A DNA stretch of 24,177 nt, from the NCBI RefSeq assembly GCF_016680995.1, contig NZ_JAEQMG010000132.1, positions 1-24,177 of the forward strand. The letters run 5' to 3'. Source of the stretch: Ruminococcus difficilis (lineage in GTDB: Bacteria; Bacillota_A; Clostridia; Oscillospirales; Acutalibacteraceae). The notes beneath the pieces are model-generated. The model ran no database searches, was not told the origin of the DNA, and worked only from the letters and a program-made list of their open reading frames with translations. Position numbers and translations under genes: made by a program. Below are positions 7,128-14,660 of the stretch, one piece after another. Positions within the stretch are counted from its first letter, which is position 1. Every line of letters begins with the position of its first letter.

Positions 7128-7722
7128 GATAATATGTATCACAAACCGCCTTCTGTGCGGCAAGGACTTTATCGGTCATCTCGAAGCTGTCGCAGCGGCT
7201 CACCCCGACGCTGTTATTCTGCGCGAAAAGGGTTTGTCGGAAGCGGATTATCTGCGCCTTGCGGAACAAACAAAAGCTATATGTGAAAAGCAGCAAACGC
7301 TGCTGATTCTTCACAGCTTTCCCAACGCGGCAAAGGCGCTCAGTCACAAAGCGATTCATTTACCCATGCCCATGCTCAGACATCTTTCGGATAGAGAGCG
7401 CGCGTACTTTTCTGTCTTAGGCGCGTCCTGCCATTCTGTTGAAGAAGCGAAGGAAGCCGAGCGGCTCGGGTGCACCTATATCACCGCAAGTAATGTTTTT
7501 GAAACTGATTGCAAAAAGGGCTTGCCGGGAAAAGGCGTAGAGTTTTTGCGTGAGATTTGCGAAAGCGTCAATATAGATGTATACGCGCTGGGAGGTATTA
7601 CCGCTCGGAATATCGCTGAGCTCATGCGTTCAGGCGCGGACGGCGCTTGTATCATGAGCGGCTTCATGAAGTCCGAGAACCCCGAAATATTGATGGAGGA
7701 ATTACACAATGCGATTTCATAA
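7120..7722 (+). CDS. tenI: TenI-like protein (thiazole tautomerase / ThiE-fold)
   Basis: The 200-residue ThiE-superfamily TIM barrel is distinct from the true ThiE that follows. It matches TenI through VILREKGLS, SCHSVEEA and the signature VFETDCKKGLPGKG near 126-139, then ALGGI and GADGACIMSGFM. TenI converts the ThiG product to the aromatic carboxythiazole tautomer. At the place where B. subtilis TenI has His122 (GHVFETDCKKG), this protein has Asn125 (SNVFETDCKKG), so its activity may differ. The ATG overlaps the thiH stop by 8 bases with no clear ribosome binding site, which suggests translational coupling. It overlaps thiE by 14 bases. Confidence 0.85.
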   Translation: MCKIICITNRLLCGKDFIGHLEAVAAAHPDAVILREKGLSEADYLRLAEQTKAICEKQQTLLILHSFPNAAKALSHKAIHLPMPMLRHLSDRERAYFSVLGASCHSVEEAKEAERLGCTYITASNVFETDCKKGLPGKGVEFLREICESVNIDVYALGGITARNIAELMRSGADGACIMSGFMKSENPEILMEELHNAIS

Positions 7723-8350
7723 GGATATGCTGCTTTTATACGCCATTACCGAGGAGTACTGCAACCGTCAAAGACCGCTGATCGAGATGGTAAAGGAAGC
7801 GCTCGAAGGCGGCGTTACAATCTTGCAGCTGCGCGAAAAGCATTTGAGTGACGAGGAGCTTATGACGGAGGCTCTGGAAATCAAGGAGCTTTGTCATTCC
7901 TACGGCGTTCCGCTGATTATCAACGACAACGTCGAGCTCGCTTTGCGCTGCAGTGCGGACGGTGTGCATGTCGGTATTGAGGATACGCCCGTTGCCGAAA
8001 TCCGCGCAAAGGCAGGCAATGACTTTATCATAGGCGCGACGGCAAAAACCGTTGAACAGGCAACCGCCGCCGAACTGGCAGGAGCGGATTATATCGGCGT
8101 CGGCGCGGTATTCCCTTCACCTACCAAGCAAAACGCCGTGCGTATCACAAACGCTCAGCTTCGTGAAATCACCTCAGCTGTGTCGATTCCTGCCGTCGCA
8201 ATCGGCGGCATTACGCTTGGTAACATTTCGCAGATCGACTGCGGCACCCTTTCAGGGATCGCGGTTGTATCGGCGGTTTTCGGCGCGAAGGATATTACGC
8301 AGGCAGCTAAAGAGTTAAAAGCCAAGGCGACTGCTTTGGTTCATTCATAA
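7709..8350 (+). CDS. thiE: ThiE, thiamine-phosphate synthase
   Basis: The 213-residue TIM barrel has the ThiE active-site set: QLREK at 40-44 (pyrophosphate binding), PLIINDNV with Asn72 and Asp73, ADGVHVG at 83-89, GADYIGVGAVFPSPTK at 125-140, and AIGGI. It joins HMP-pyrophosphate with the thiazole phosphate to give thiamine phosphate. The start follows GGAGG at 7695-7699 inside the preceding gene. The GATAKT segment at 109-114 stands where B. subtilis ThiE has GVSAHT; I take this as lineage variation. Confidence 0.95.
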   Translation: MRFHKDMLLLYAITEEYCNRQRPLIEMVKEALEGGVTILQLREKHLSDEELMTEALEIKELCHSYGVPLIINDNVELALRCSADGVHVGIEDTPVAEIRAKAGNDFIIGATAKTVEQATAAELAGADYIGVGAVFPSPTKQNAVRITNAQLREITSAVSIPAVAIGGITLGNISQIDCGTLSGIAVVSAVFGAKDITQAAKELKAKATALVHS

Positions 8351-8356
8351 AAAACA

Positions 8357-8389
8357 GCGGCGGATCGGGGGCACCACCTTCCGTCGCTC
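8357..8389 (+). other. Hairpin in the thiE-thiD gap
   Basis: AGCGGCGGA (8357-8365) can pair with TCCGTCGCT (8381-8389), one G-T wobble in nine pairs. There is no T-run, so it is not a classical terminator; an mRNA processing or stability element is possible. Confidence 0.4.
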
Positions 8390-8414
8390 AACAAAAATAA
8401 TGTGAGGAGAAAAT

Positions 8415-9212
8415 ATGAGAACTGCATTATCAATCGCGGGAAGCGATTCCTGCGGAGGCGCCGGTATTCAGGCAGATATCAAAACCATGACAATGAACGG
8501 CGTGTATGCCATGACCGCCGTCACCGCTTTGACCGCGCAGAATACGCTCGGCGTGAGGGCGATTCAGGAGGCGACTCCCGAATTTCTCCGTCAGCAGCTC
8601 GACGCGGTATTCGAGGACATCTTCCCCGACGCGGTCAAAATCGGTATGGTCGCAAGCTCGGACCTGATTCGCGTTATTGCGGACAGGCTCCATTGTTGCA
8701 AGGCGATGAACATCGTTGTCGACCCGGTCATGGTATCCACAAGCAACGCAGCCCTGATAAAGACCGACGCTGTTAGCACTTTGACAGAGGAACTGCTTCC
8801 TCTCGCCACACTCATTACGCCAAACATTCCCGAAGCTCAGGTTTTGTCGGGAATGGAGATACACAGCAGCGCCGATATGGAGAAAGCCGCCGAACAGCTC
8901 GGCAAATCCTATGGCTGCGCGGTACTGCTCAAGGGAGGTCATTGCGTGAATGACGCAAATGACCTGCTTTACTCAAACGGTACGCTCCGTTGGTTTGAGG
9001 GAAAACGCATCGACAATCCAAACACCCACGGCACAGGCTGCACGCTGTCAAGCGCGATAGCAGCAAATCTTGCCAAGGGTTACACTTTGGAAAAGTCTGT
9101 TGAACGCGCCAAGGATTATATTTCGGGCGCTCTTGCCGCTATGCTCGATTTAGGTAAAGGCAGCGGTCCCATGAACCACGCGTTTGCGCTGAACAATAAA
9201 TATTCTGACTGA
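8415..9212 (+). CDS. thiD: ThiD, hydroxymethylpyrimidine/phosphomethylpyrimidine kinase
   Basis: The 265-residue ribokinase-fold protein starts with [21 protein letters not shown], the classic ThiD opening. It continues with [28 protein letters not shown] and the C-terminal anion-hole motif [14 protein letters not shown] near 203-216. It phosphorylates HMP and HMP-phosphate to the pyrophosphate used by ThiE. GAGGAG lies just before the ATG. The 64-base gap from thiE holds a small hairpin but no promoter that I can see. Confidence 0.95.
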   Translation: MRTALSIAGSDSCGGAGIQADIKTMTMNGVYAMTAVTALTAQNTLGVRAIQEATPEFLRQQLDAVFEDIFPDAVKIGMVASSDLIRVIADRLHCCKAMNIVVDPVMVSTSNAALIKTDAVSTLTEELLPLATLITPNIPEAQVLSGMEIHSSADMEKAAEQLGKSYGCAVLLKGGHCVNDANDLLYSNGTLRWFEGKRIDNPNTHGTGCTLSSAIAANLAKGYTLEKSVERAKDYISGALAAMLDLGKGSGPMNHAFALNNKYSD

Positions 9213-9226
9213 AAGGAACCACTGAA

Positions 9227-10540
9227 ATGAAACAATACTATACGCAAATGGAAGCCGCCAAAAAAGGCATTATCACTCCCGAAATGGAAATTGTCGCCGC
9301 CAAAGAGGACATGGACGTTGAGCCGCTGCGCGAGAGAGTCGCGCAGGGCGTTATCGCGATTCCCTGCAATGTGCGTCATTCCTCGATCTCCCCCGAGGGT
9401 ATAGGTATGGGTCTGCGCACCAAAATCAACGTAAACCTCGGTATTTCGGGCGACTGCAAGGATTACTCGGTCGAGATGCAGAAAGTTGATATGGCAATCA
9501 GATTCGGCGCGGAAGCGATCATGGACTTGAGCAACTACGGCAAGACCAACACCTTCCGCCGTCAGCTTATAGAAAAATCTCCCGCAATGATCGGCACCGT
9601 ACCGATGTACGACGCGATCGGTTATCTCGAGAAAGATCTGCTCGACATCACCGCAGAGGACTTTCTGAGGGTAGTTCGCGCTCACGCCGAGGAAGGCGTT
9701 GACTTCATGACGATTCACGCGGGTATCAACCGCCGCGCTGTGGAAGCATTCATGCGCGACAAAAGAAAAATGAACATCGTATCCAGAGGCGGCTCTCTCC
9801 TGTTTGCATGGATGATGATGACAGGAAACGAAAACCCGTTCTTTGAGCACTACGACGAGGTGCTTGATATTCTACGCGAATTCGATGTTACCATCAGCCT
9901 TGGCGACGCTCTCCGCCCCGGCTGCATTGACGACAGCACCGACGCAGGACAGATTTCTGAGCTGATTGAGCTTGGAAATCTGACAAAGCGCGCATGGGAA
10001 AAGGACGTTCAGGTAATGGTCGAAGGTCCCGGTCACATGGCAATGAACGAAATTGAAGCGAACATGAAGCTGCAAAAACGGCTTTGTCATAACGCTCCGT
10101 TCTACGTTCTCGGTCCGCTGGTAACCGACATCGCTCCCGGCTACGACCACATCACCTCCGCAATCGGCGGTGCAATTGCTGCTGCGAGCGGCGCTGATTT
10201 TCTCTGTTACGTAACCCCTGCCGAGCATCTCAGGCTGCCCGATCTGAGCGACGTAAAGGAAGGCATTATCGCCAGCCGTATCGCGGCTCACGCTGCGGAC
10301 ATCGCAAAGGGCGTTCCTCACGCGAGAGAACAGGACGACGCTATGGCGGACGCCCGTCACAAGGTTGACTGGGATGAGATGTTCAAACACGCGATTGACC
10401 CTGAAAAGGCTCGTGCGTACTTTGAGAGCACTCCGCCTGCCGACCGCCACACCTGCTCCATGTGCGGCAAGATGTGCGCTGTCCGCACAACCAACATGAT
10501 TCTTGAAGGCAAAAAGGTCGAGTTTTGCTCCGAGCTGTAA
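9227..10540 (+). CDS. thiC: ThiC, phosphomethylpyrimidine synthase
   Basis: The 437-residue protein is ThiC of the shorter class that lacks the long N-terminal domain of the E. coli enzyme. It shows [50 protein letters not shown] and [20 protein letters not shown]. The C-terminal cluster-binding motif is Cys410, Cys413 and Cys417 (CSMCGKMC). The spacing is one shorter than the E. coli CX2CX4C, which I believe is normal for this class. The enzyme rearranges aminoimidazole ribotide to HMP-phosphate using a radical-SAM iron-sulfur cluster. GAAAGGA precedes the ATG. It is the last gene before the operon terminator. Confidence 0.97.
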   Translation: MKQYYTQMEAAKKGIITPEMEIVAAKEDMDVEPLRERVAQGVIAIPCNVRHSSISPEGIGMGLRTKINVNLGISGDCKDYSVEMQKVDMAIRFGAEAIMDLSNYGKTNTFRRQLIEKSPAMIGTVPMYDAIGYLEKDLLDITAEDFLRVVRAHAEEGVDFMTIHAGINRRAVEAFMRDKRKMNIVSRGGSLLFAWMMMTGNENPFFEHYDEVLDILREFDVTISLGDALRPGCIDDSTDAGQISELIELGNLTKRAWEKDVQVMVEGPGHMAMNEIEANMKLQKRLCHNAPFYVLGPLVTDIAPGYDHITSAIGGAIAAASGADFLCYVTPAEHLRLPDLSDVKEGIIASRIAAHAADIAKGVPHAREQDDAMADARHKVDWDEMFKHAIDPEKARAYFESTPPADRHTCSMCGKMCAVRTTNMILEGKKVEFCSEL

Positions 10541-10549
10541 AATCATTTC

Positions 10550-10598
10550 ATACCGTACAATTTGCAAGCAGCAAGTTGTGCGGTATTTCTTTTGTTTC
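10550..10598 (+). terminator. Intrinsic terminator of the thiamine operon
   Basis: An 11-bp stem (10550-10560 with 10576-10586, one G-T pair) is followed by TTCTTTTGTTT. It lies 9 bases after the thiC stop. Confidence 0.85.
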
Positions 10599-10657
10599 TG
10601 TGCTTTTTTCTAAAACAGTTATAGTGGTATCCTATTGCTCGGTATAGATATTTCGAA

Positions 10658-10687
10658 TTGGACAACAGCAGACTTTGGTTGTATAAT
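10658..10687 (+). promoter_or_regulatory. Promoter of the metQNI operon
   Basis: TTGGAC at 10658-10663, an 18-base spacer and a perfect TATAAT at 10682-10687. Transcription should start near 10694, leaving a leader of about 164 nt with a small reading frame. I found no S-box or T-box features in that leader. Confidence 0.65.
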
Positions 10688-10739
10688 GACAGCTGTAAGA
10701 CCTACTTATCCACTATGAAATGAAGATGGAGTGAGAATC

Positions 10740-10799
10740 ATGGAACTACAGTTTCCTCATTTGCTTCGTCTGAACTTTCGGTTCGGGCGAATGTGTTGA
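10740..10799 (+). CDS. Candidate 19-residue leader peptide ending in Met-Cys, upstream of metQ
   Basis: The ATG at 10740 follows GATGGAGTGAG with suitable spacing and opens a 19-codon frame, MELQFPHLLRLNFRFGRMC, ending in TGA at 10797. The last two codons are Met and Cys, the sulfur amino acids, directly before the transporter operon expected to import methionine. A 10-11-bp hairpin (10765-10791) is embedded in its second half, and the Met-Cys codons sit at its 3' foot. A ribosome slowing there would change the leader folding. There is no downstream T-run, so any control is more likely of translation or RNA stability than of classical termination. I do not recognise a described family with confidence; function is inferred from position. 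Confidence 0.45.
   Translation: MELQFPHLLRLNFRFGRMC
10765..10791 (+). other. Hairpin within the metQ leader reading frame
   Basis: TTCGTCTGAAC (10765-10775) pairs with GTTCGGGCGAA (10781-10791), with two G-T pairs, around a TTTCG loop. It covers codons 9-18 of the candidate leader peptide. It lacks a T-run. Confidence 0.55.
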
Positions 10800-10857
10800 T
10801 GACAAACCAAAACGATTATAAACAAAACAATTCGGAGTATAGAAAGGATTTATTATC

Positions 10858-11772
10858 ATGAAAAAAATAACCGCAATTCTTACAGCAGCCGCACTGGTTC
10901 TGACATCAGCAATAGCTTTTGCAGGCTGCTCAAACAAAACCGAATCATCTGATTCATCTGCTTCTTCCGACAAAGCGACATCAGCGGTCAGCACCTCTGC
11001 CGAAAAGCTTACAATCGCGATCCCGAATGATACCACAAACGAAGCTCGTGCGCTTCTGCTCTTACAGGAGCTTGGCTACATCAAGCTCAAGGACGGTGCA
11101 GGAATTACCGCAACACCGAAGGATATCGCCGAAAACGCCCACAACCTCGAATTCAAGGAAGTAGAAGCCGCTCAGGTTCCCAACGCACGTCAGGACGTTG
11201 ACTACGCGATCATCAATTCAAACTACGCGATTGAAGCAGGTCTGAATCCCGTCAAGGATTCGCTCGGTATTGAAGGTTCAGCATCCGCATACGGCAACAT
11301 CCTTGTCGTCAAGGAGGGCAACGAGAAAGAACCGAAGCTCCTAGCATTAAAAGCAGCGCTCGAAAGCCGGAAGGTAGCGGACTTTATTAAAGAAAAGTAT
11401 GACGGCTCTGTTGTAAGCGTCGTAGAAAAAACCACCAACGGATTTGATGATTCCATTGATTACGCAGCACTCAAGGGCGAAAAAGTAACCATCGCAGCTT
11501 CTCCTACACCGCATGCAGAGATTCTCTCTGTTGTCAAGGACATTCTCGCAGAGAAGGAAATCACTCTTGACATCAAGGAGTACACCGATTATGTTCAGCC
11601 CAACAACGTAGTTGACAGCGGCGAGCTTGACGCAAACTACTTCCAGCATCTCCCCTATCTTGATGACTTCAACGCTGAAAACGGCACAAAGCTCGTTTCA
11701 ATTTCGACAATTCACGTTGAACCTCTCGGACTCTACGGCGGAAAGCAAACAACTCTTGACGCCTTAAAATAA
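10858..11772 (+). CDS. metQ: MetQ-type methionine-binding lipoprotein, circularly permuted
   Basis: The 304-residue protein has a lipoprotein signal peptide with lipobox FAGC (Cys24) and a Ser-rich linker to about residue 49. Residues 50-189 match the part of MetQ that is normally C-terminal: TIAIPNDTTNEARALLLLQ, IKLKDG, INSNYAIEAGLNP, AYGNILVVKEGN, VADFIKEKYDGSVV. After a linker (190-207), residues 208-304 match the normally N-terminal part: VTIAASPTPHAEIL, YTDYVQPN, GELDANYFQHLPYLDDFN, IHVEPLGLYGGKQTTLDALK. In ordinary MetQ the LDELK segment runs straight into the AIPND segment; here they are the two ends of the mature protein. All parts are present once, so this is a circular permutation and not a truncation or duplication. 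It should bind methionine or a related ligand outside the membrane and deliver it to MetI/MetN. Confidence 0.93.
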   Translation: MKKITAILTAAALVLTSAIAFAGCSNKTESSDSSASSDKATSAVSTSAEKLTIAIPNDTTNEARALLLLQELGYIKLKDGAGITATPKDIAENAHNLEFKEVEAAQVPNARQDVDYAIINSNYAIEAGLNPVKDSLGIEGSASAYGNILVVKEGNEKEPKLLALKAALESRKVADFIKEKYDGSVVSVVEKTTNGFDDSIDYAALKGEKVTIAASPTPHAEILSVVKDILAEKEITLDIKEYTDYVQPNNVVDSGELDANYFQHLPYLDDFNAENGTKLVSISTIHVEPLGLYGGKQTTLDALK

Positions 11773-11785
11773 TCATATAAAACTC

Positions 11786-11815
11786 TGCGCCGACCGTACT
11801 GCTTCGATCGGCGCA
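11786..11815 (+). other. Hairpin between metQ and metN
   Basis: TGCGCCGA (11786-11793) pairs with TCGGCGCA (11808-11815). No T-run follows. Such hairpins after binding-protein genes often protect the upstream mRNA and raise the binding-protein level over the membrane parts; that role is inferred here. Confidence 0.5.
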
Positions 11816-11847
11816 TACTTGTATAAACTATCAGAAAGGCGACAGTT

Positions 11848-12858
11848 ATGATTGAGATTAAAAACCTGTCCAAAACCTTCTCCACGGCTGACGGCACATT
11901 CCAGGCACTGAAAAACGTCAACATCTCCGTCAGCGACGGTGATATTTTCGGTATCATCGGAATGAGCGGCGCTGGAAAAAGCACTTTGGTTCGCTGTATC
12001 AATATGCTCGAGCGTCCCAGCGAAGGCAGCGTGGTGATTGACGGCGTAGATGTCGGCACGCTCGGGAGACGTGAACTGCGCAAGCTTCGCCGCAGCGTGA
12101 CGATGATTTTTCAGGGCTTCAACCTTTTGATGCAGCGCACCTGTCTGAAAAACGTCTGCTTTCCGCTGGAGCTCGACGGCGTCGGCAAAAAGGAAGCAAA
12201 AAAACGGGCTCTTGAGCTGCTTGAGCTCGTCGGACTCAGCGACAAGGCTAACGCCTATCCCTCACGTCTTTCGGGCGGTCAGCAGCAGCGTGTTGCCATT
12301 GCGCGCGCTCTGGCGACAAACCCGAAGGTGCTGCTCTGCGACGAAGCGACCTCTGCCCTCGATCCGAAAACAACGCGTTCCATTCTCTCTTTAATCAAGG
12401 ATATCAACGAAAAGCTCGGTATTACCGTCATCATCATTACTCATCAAATGAGCGTGATTGAGGAAATATGCAGCCGTGTGGCAATTCTTGAAAACGGCGA
12501 GGTTGTCGAACAGGGCGAGGTCAATCAAATATTCAGCTCACCAAAATCAGAGGCGGCAAAACACCTCGTGTTCCCCGGTGAAGAGGAAAATGTCGCCGAG
12601 CTCCAATACGGAAAACGCGTGCTGCGTGTAGTGTTCAACGACTCGGAATCGACAGAAACGCCGTTGATTGCAAAGTTAGCGGCGGAAAAAGGCATCGCGG
12701 CAAATATCCTGTACGCTTCCACCAAGAGCGTCGGCGGAAAAGCGTTCGGCTGTATGCTGCTGAGCTTTCCCGACGGAGAGACAGCCGAAGGAGCCAAAAG
12801 GTATTTGTCGTCACACGACGGAATCACGGTAGAGGAGGTTGTAAACAATGGGAAATGA
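11848..12858 (+). CDS. metN: MetN, methionine ABC transporter ATPase with NIL domain
   Basis: The 336-residue protein has an ABC ATPase at residues 1-240: Walker A GMSGAGKST with Lys44, Q-loop at 89, signature LSGGQQQ at 141-147, Walker B VLLCDEATSALD with Asp165 and Glu166, and the switch His199. Residues about 255-336 form the NIL-type ACT-like domain that in MetN senses internal methionine and inhibits transport. GAAAGG lies upstream of the ATG. It follows metQ and overlaps metI by 11 bases, the usual MetNI arrangement. It energises uptake through MetI. Confidence 0.95.
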   Translation: MIEIKNLSKTFSTADGTFQALKNVNISVSDGDIFGIIGMSGAGKSTLVRCINMLERPSEGSVVIDGVDVGTLGRRELRKLRRSVTMIFQGFNLLMQRTCLKNVCFPLELDGVGKKEAKKRALELLELVGLSDKANAYPSRLSGGQQQRVAIARALATNPKVLLCDEATSALDPKTTRSILSLIKDINEKLGITVIIITHQMSVIEEICSRVAILENGEVVEQGEVNQIFSSPKSEAAKHLVFPGEEENVAELQYGKRVLRVVFNDSESTETPLIAKLAAEKGIAANILYASTKSVGGKAFGCMLLSFPDGETAEGAKRYLSSHDGITVEEVVNNGK

Positions 12859-13558
12859 TTTGTTTTCTGCTGAGGTGCTCAACGAAACATGGGAAATCAT
12901 GTGCAATGATATGCCTCTGGCGCTCTGGGAAACCTTCTATGTCACTGTCGCCGCAACATTTTTCGCGATAGTCATCGGACTGCCGCTCGGCGTGCTGCTG
13001 GTGGTTGGCGAAAAGGACGGTATACTGCCGATCCCAAAGCCTGTCATGGGCTTTCTGAACGTACTGATCAACGTGCTGCGCTCGGTTCCGTTCCTGATAT
13101 TAATGATTCTGGTGTTTCCTCTTACCCGTCTGATTGTGGGCACGATCGTCGGCACAACAGCGTCAATCGTACCGCTTGTGATCGCCGCGTTCCCGTTTGT
13201 AGCGCGGCTCGTAGAAAGCAGCCTGCGCGAGGTCAATCCGAATATCATTGAGGCTGCGCAGAGCATGGGTGCATCGCCGCTGCAGATCATCGTCAAGGTG
13301 ATGATACCAGAGAGCGTTCCATCATTGATATCCAACTTCACCATTGCCGTCACCACGGTTCTCGGCTACACCGCAATGAGCGGCATCATCGGCGGCGGAG
13401 GTCTCGGAAAAATCGCCATTAACTATGGATATTACCGGTATAAATATCTTGTTATGCTTGTTGCCGTCGTAATTCTTGTGCTCCTCGTTCAGCTTTTCCA
13501 GAGCGTAGGCACTAAGCTCGCAAAGGCAACCGATAAACGGCTGAAAAGCGGAAAGTAA
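12848..13558 (+). CDS. metI: MetI, methionine ABC transporter permease
   Basis: The 236-residue membrane protein has about five hydrophobic segments (roughly 32-55, 73-100, 103-120, 160-185, 203-225). It carries the permease EAA loop EAAQSMGASPLQIIVKVMIPES near 135-156, which docks on MetN. Its size and the opening ALWETFYVTVAATFFAIVIGLPLGVLL-like segment fit MetI. The ATG lies inside the metN 3' end behind GAGGAGG, indicating coupled translation. It is the last gene of the operon before the terminator at 13565. Confidence 0.95.
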   Translation: MGNDLFSAEVLNETWEIMCNDMPLALWETFYVTVAATFFAIVIGLPLGVLLVVGEKDGILPIPKPVMGFLNVLINVLRSVPFLILMILVFPLTRLIVGTIVGTTASIVPLVIAAFPFVARLVESSLREVNPNIIEAAQSMGASPLQIIVKVMIPESVPSLISNFTIAVTTVLGYTAMSGIIGGGGLGKIAINYGYYRYKYLVMLVAVVILVLLVQLFQSVGTKLAKATDKRLKSGK

Positions 13559-13564
13559 AAAACA

Positions 13565-13606
13565 CGCAGGCAGATAGCCAAGCGGTTATCTGCCTGCGGT
13601 TATTTT
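13565..13606. terminator. Bidirectional intrinsic terminator between metI and the dehydrogenase gene
   Basis: A 12-bp perfect stem (13565-13576 with 13587-13598) is followed by GTTATTTT on the plus strand and by TGTTTTTT on the minus strand. It ends metQNI and can also end the minus-strand dehydrogenase transcript. Confidence 0.85.
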
Positions 13607-13729
13607 GGTGTATACTGCGGAGAGAATGTTCTTTCTGTGACCCTCGGAATTCATCCAGCCGTTTACAACCTGAGCAGGTGTCGCGTAGCCGTAGGCGATG
13701 TTCTCACCTGTCGTGATACTCCCTGTTTT
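13586..13729 (-). pseudogene. Fragment of a CAP/SCP-domain secreted protein gene
   Basis: In a minus-strand frame different from that of the dehydrogenase, about 47 codons read as the C-terminal part of a CAP (SCP/PR-1-like) domain: TTGENIAYGYATPAQVV, NGWMNSEGHRKNIL, then AVYTKI and a stop at 13586. GENIA and the GHR-NIL segment are the hallmark CAP motifs. There is no start, signal peptide or N-terminal half, and the fragment begins where the dehydrogenase gene ends. The natural C-terminal strand after YTKI is also missing, and the stop lies in the terminator stem. It is the remnant of a gene cut by an insertion or deletion. Confidence 0.75.
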
Positions 13730-14501
13730 ATACACAAGTGTAGCCGCCGTCGACGGGAAGCATTACGCCGTTGACATAGGCTGAGTTGTCGCTGGCGAGG
13801 AAGATTGCCGCCGCGTCAAGCTCGCCCTCGTTACCGTATCTTTCGGCAGGGATTACGGTGTCGGCATACGCCTTGAAGGACGGTGTGTCGAGAGTTTCCT
13901 TTGTGAGCGGTGTGTAGAAATAGCCCGGGCAAATCGCGTTGACGGTGATTCCGTATTTGCCCCACTCTGCGGCGAGCGCTCTTGTGAGATTCACCACGCC
14001 GCCCTTTGCGGCGTGATACGGAGAAGAACCTGCGATTTTGTTGCCGACCAATCCGTACATGGAGGCGATGTTGATGATTCTGCCGTACTTCTGCGGGATC
14101 ATCGCCTGCTTTGCGACCTCGCGCGCGACCTTGAATGTACCGAACAAATCGACGTTGACCTCGTTTGAGAACTGCTCGTCGGTGATGTCCTCCGCAGGAG
14201 CGATCGCTCCAGTTCCGGCGTTGTTGATCAGAATATCGATCCTTTTGAAGTGGTCGAGAACCTTTTTAACGGCTGCTTTTACCGCTTCGGTGTCTGTTAT
14301 GTCGCACTTTACGGCGAGGGTTTCCACACCGAACTGCTCCTTGATTTCATTTGCTACGGCTTCGATTTTGTCCTGTCGTCTGGCAAGGGCTACGATATTC
14401 GCGCCCTGATTCGCGAGAGCCTTTGCCATCTGCACGCCCAAGCCTGTGGAACAGCCGGTAATGATCGCTGTTCTGCCTTTTAAATCGAAATATGCTTTCA
14501 T
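13728..14501 (-). CDS. Short-chain dehydrogenase/reductase (classical SDR)
   Basis: The start at 14501 (ATG) is chosen because AAGGAG lies 8 bases upstream; the GTG at 14510 would overlap that site. The product is 257 residues. The cofactor motif TGCSTGLG is at 15-22, NNAG at 93-96, the catalytic Ser147, Tyr162 and Lys166 (YHAAK), then CPGYFYTPLT and a C-terminal VDGGYT. An Arg pair after the second strand (ALARRQ) suggests NADP(H). Its closest general resemblance is to gluconate 5-dehydrogenase and 3-oxoacyl-ACP-reductase-like SDRs; the substrate cannot be fixed from sequence. It is divergent from a Crp/Fnr regulator gene, with a palindrome between them placed to activate it. Confidence 0.92.
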   Translation of the reverse strand: MKAYFDLKGRTAIITGCSTGLGVQMAKALANQGANIVALARRQDKIEAVANEIKEQFGVETLAVKCDITDTEAVKAAVKKVLDHFKRIDILINNAGTGAIAPAEDITDEQFSNEVNVDLFGTFKVAREVAKQAMIPQKYGRIINIASMYGLVGNKIAGSSPYHAAKGGVVNLTRALAAEWGKYGITVNAICPGYFYTPLTKETLDTPSFKAYADTVIPAERYGNEGELDAAAIFLASDNSAYVNGVMLPVDGGYTCV

Positions 14502-14584
14502 CTGTCTCACTCCTTGAGTACGTCATTTATTACTGCCTTTGATTTTAATTATCTTTCTGATCATTATCCTCACCTCTTGACTAT

Positions 14585-14627
14585 ATTATATGGGAACCAT
14601 TCTCAAAAATCTGTTGCCACGGCAACA
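14585..14627 (-). promoter_or_regulatory. Dehydrogenase promoter with a Crp/Fnr-type palindromic operator
   Basis: TGTTGCCACGGCAACA (14612-14627) is a perfect palindrome. On the minus strand a perfect TATAAT lies at 14590-14585 with no good -35 box. If transcription starts 7 bases after the -10 box (about 14578), the palindrome centre is at -41.5, the standard class II activator position of Crp/Fnr proteins. In the other direction the palindrome precedes a TATGAT (14632-14637) ahead of the regulator gene, so autoregulation is also plausible. Confidence 0.6.
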
Positions 14628-14660
14628 TTTTTATGATATTATTTTAGTGAGGTGACGAGT

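Noticed and set aside
7709..8350. GATAKT in ThiE in place of GVSAHT as a sign of lost function
   Set aside because: The remaining active-site motifs are intact, and this variant looks like ordinary lineage variation.
10410..10540. Shortened cysteine spacing (CX2CX3C) in ThiC as a possible defect
   Set aside because: All three cysteines are present and I believe the shorter spacing is usual for the short clostridial/archaeal ThiC class; an alignment would settle it.
10600..10857. A SAM riboswitch (S-box) or T-box before metQ
   Set aside because: I could not find the conserved core of either; only a promoter, a small frame and a hairpin are visible.
14502..14510. GTG at 14510 as start of the dehydrogenase, and GTG at 14652 as start of the regulator
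   Set aside because: In both cases the GTG overlaps or touches the ribosome binding site that fits the ATG downstream (14501 and 14661).
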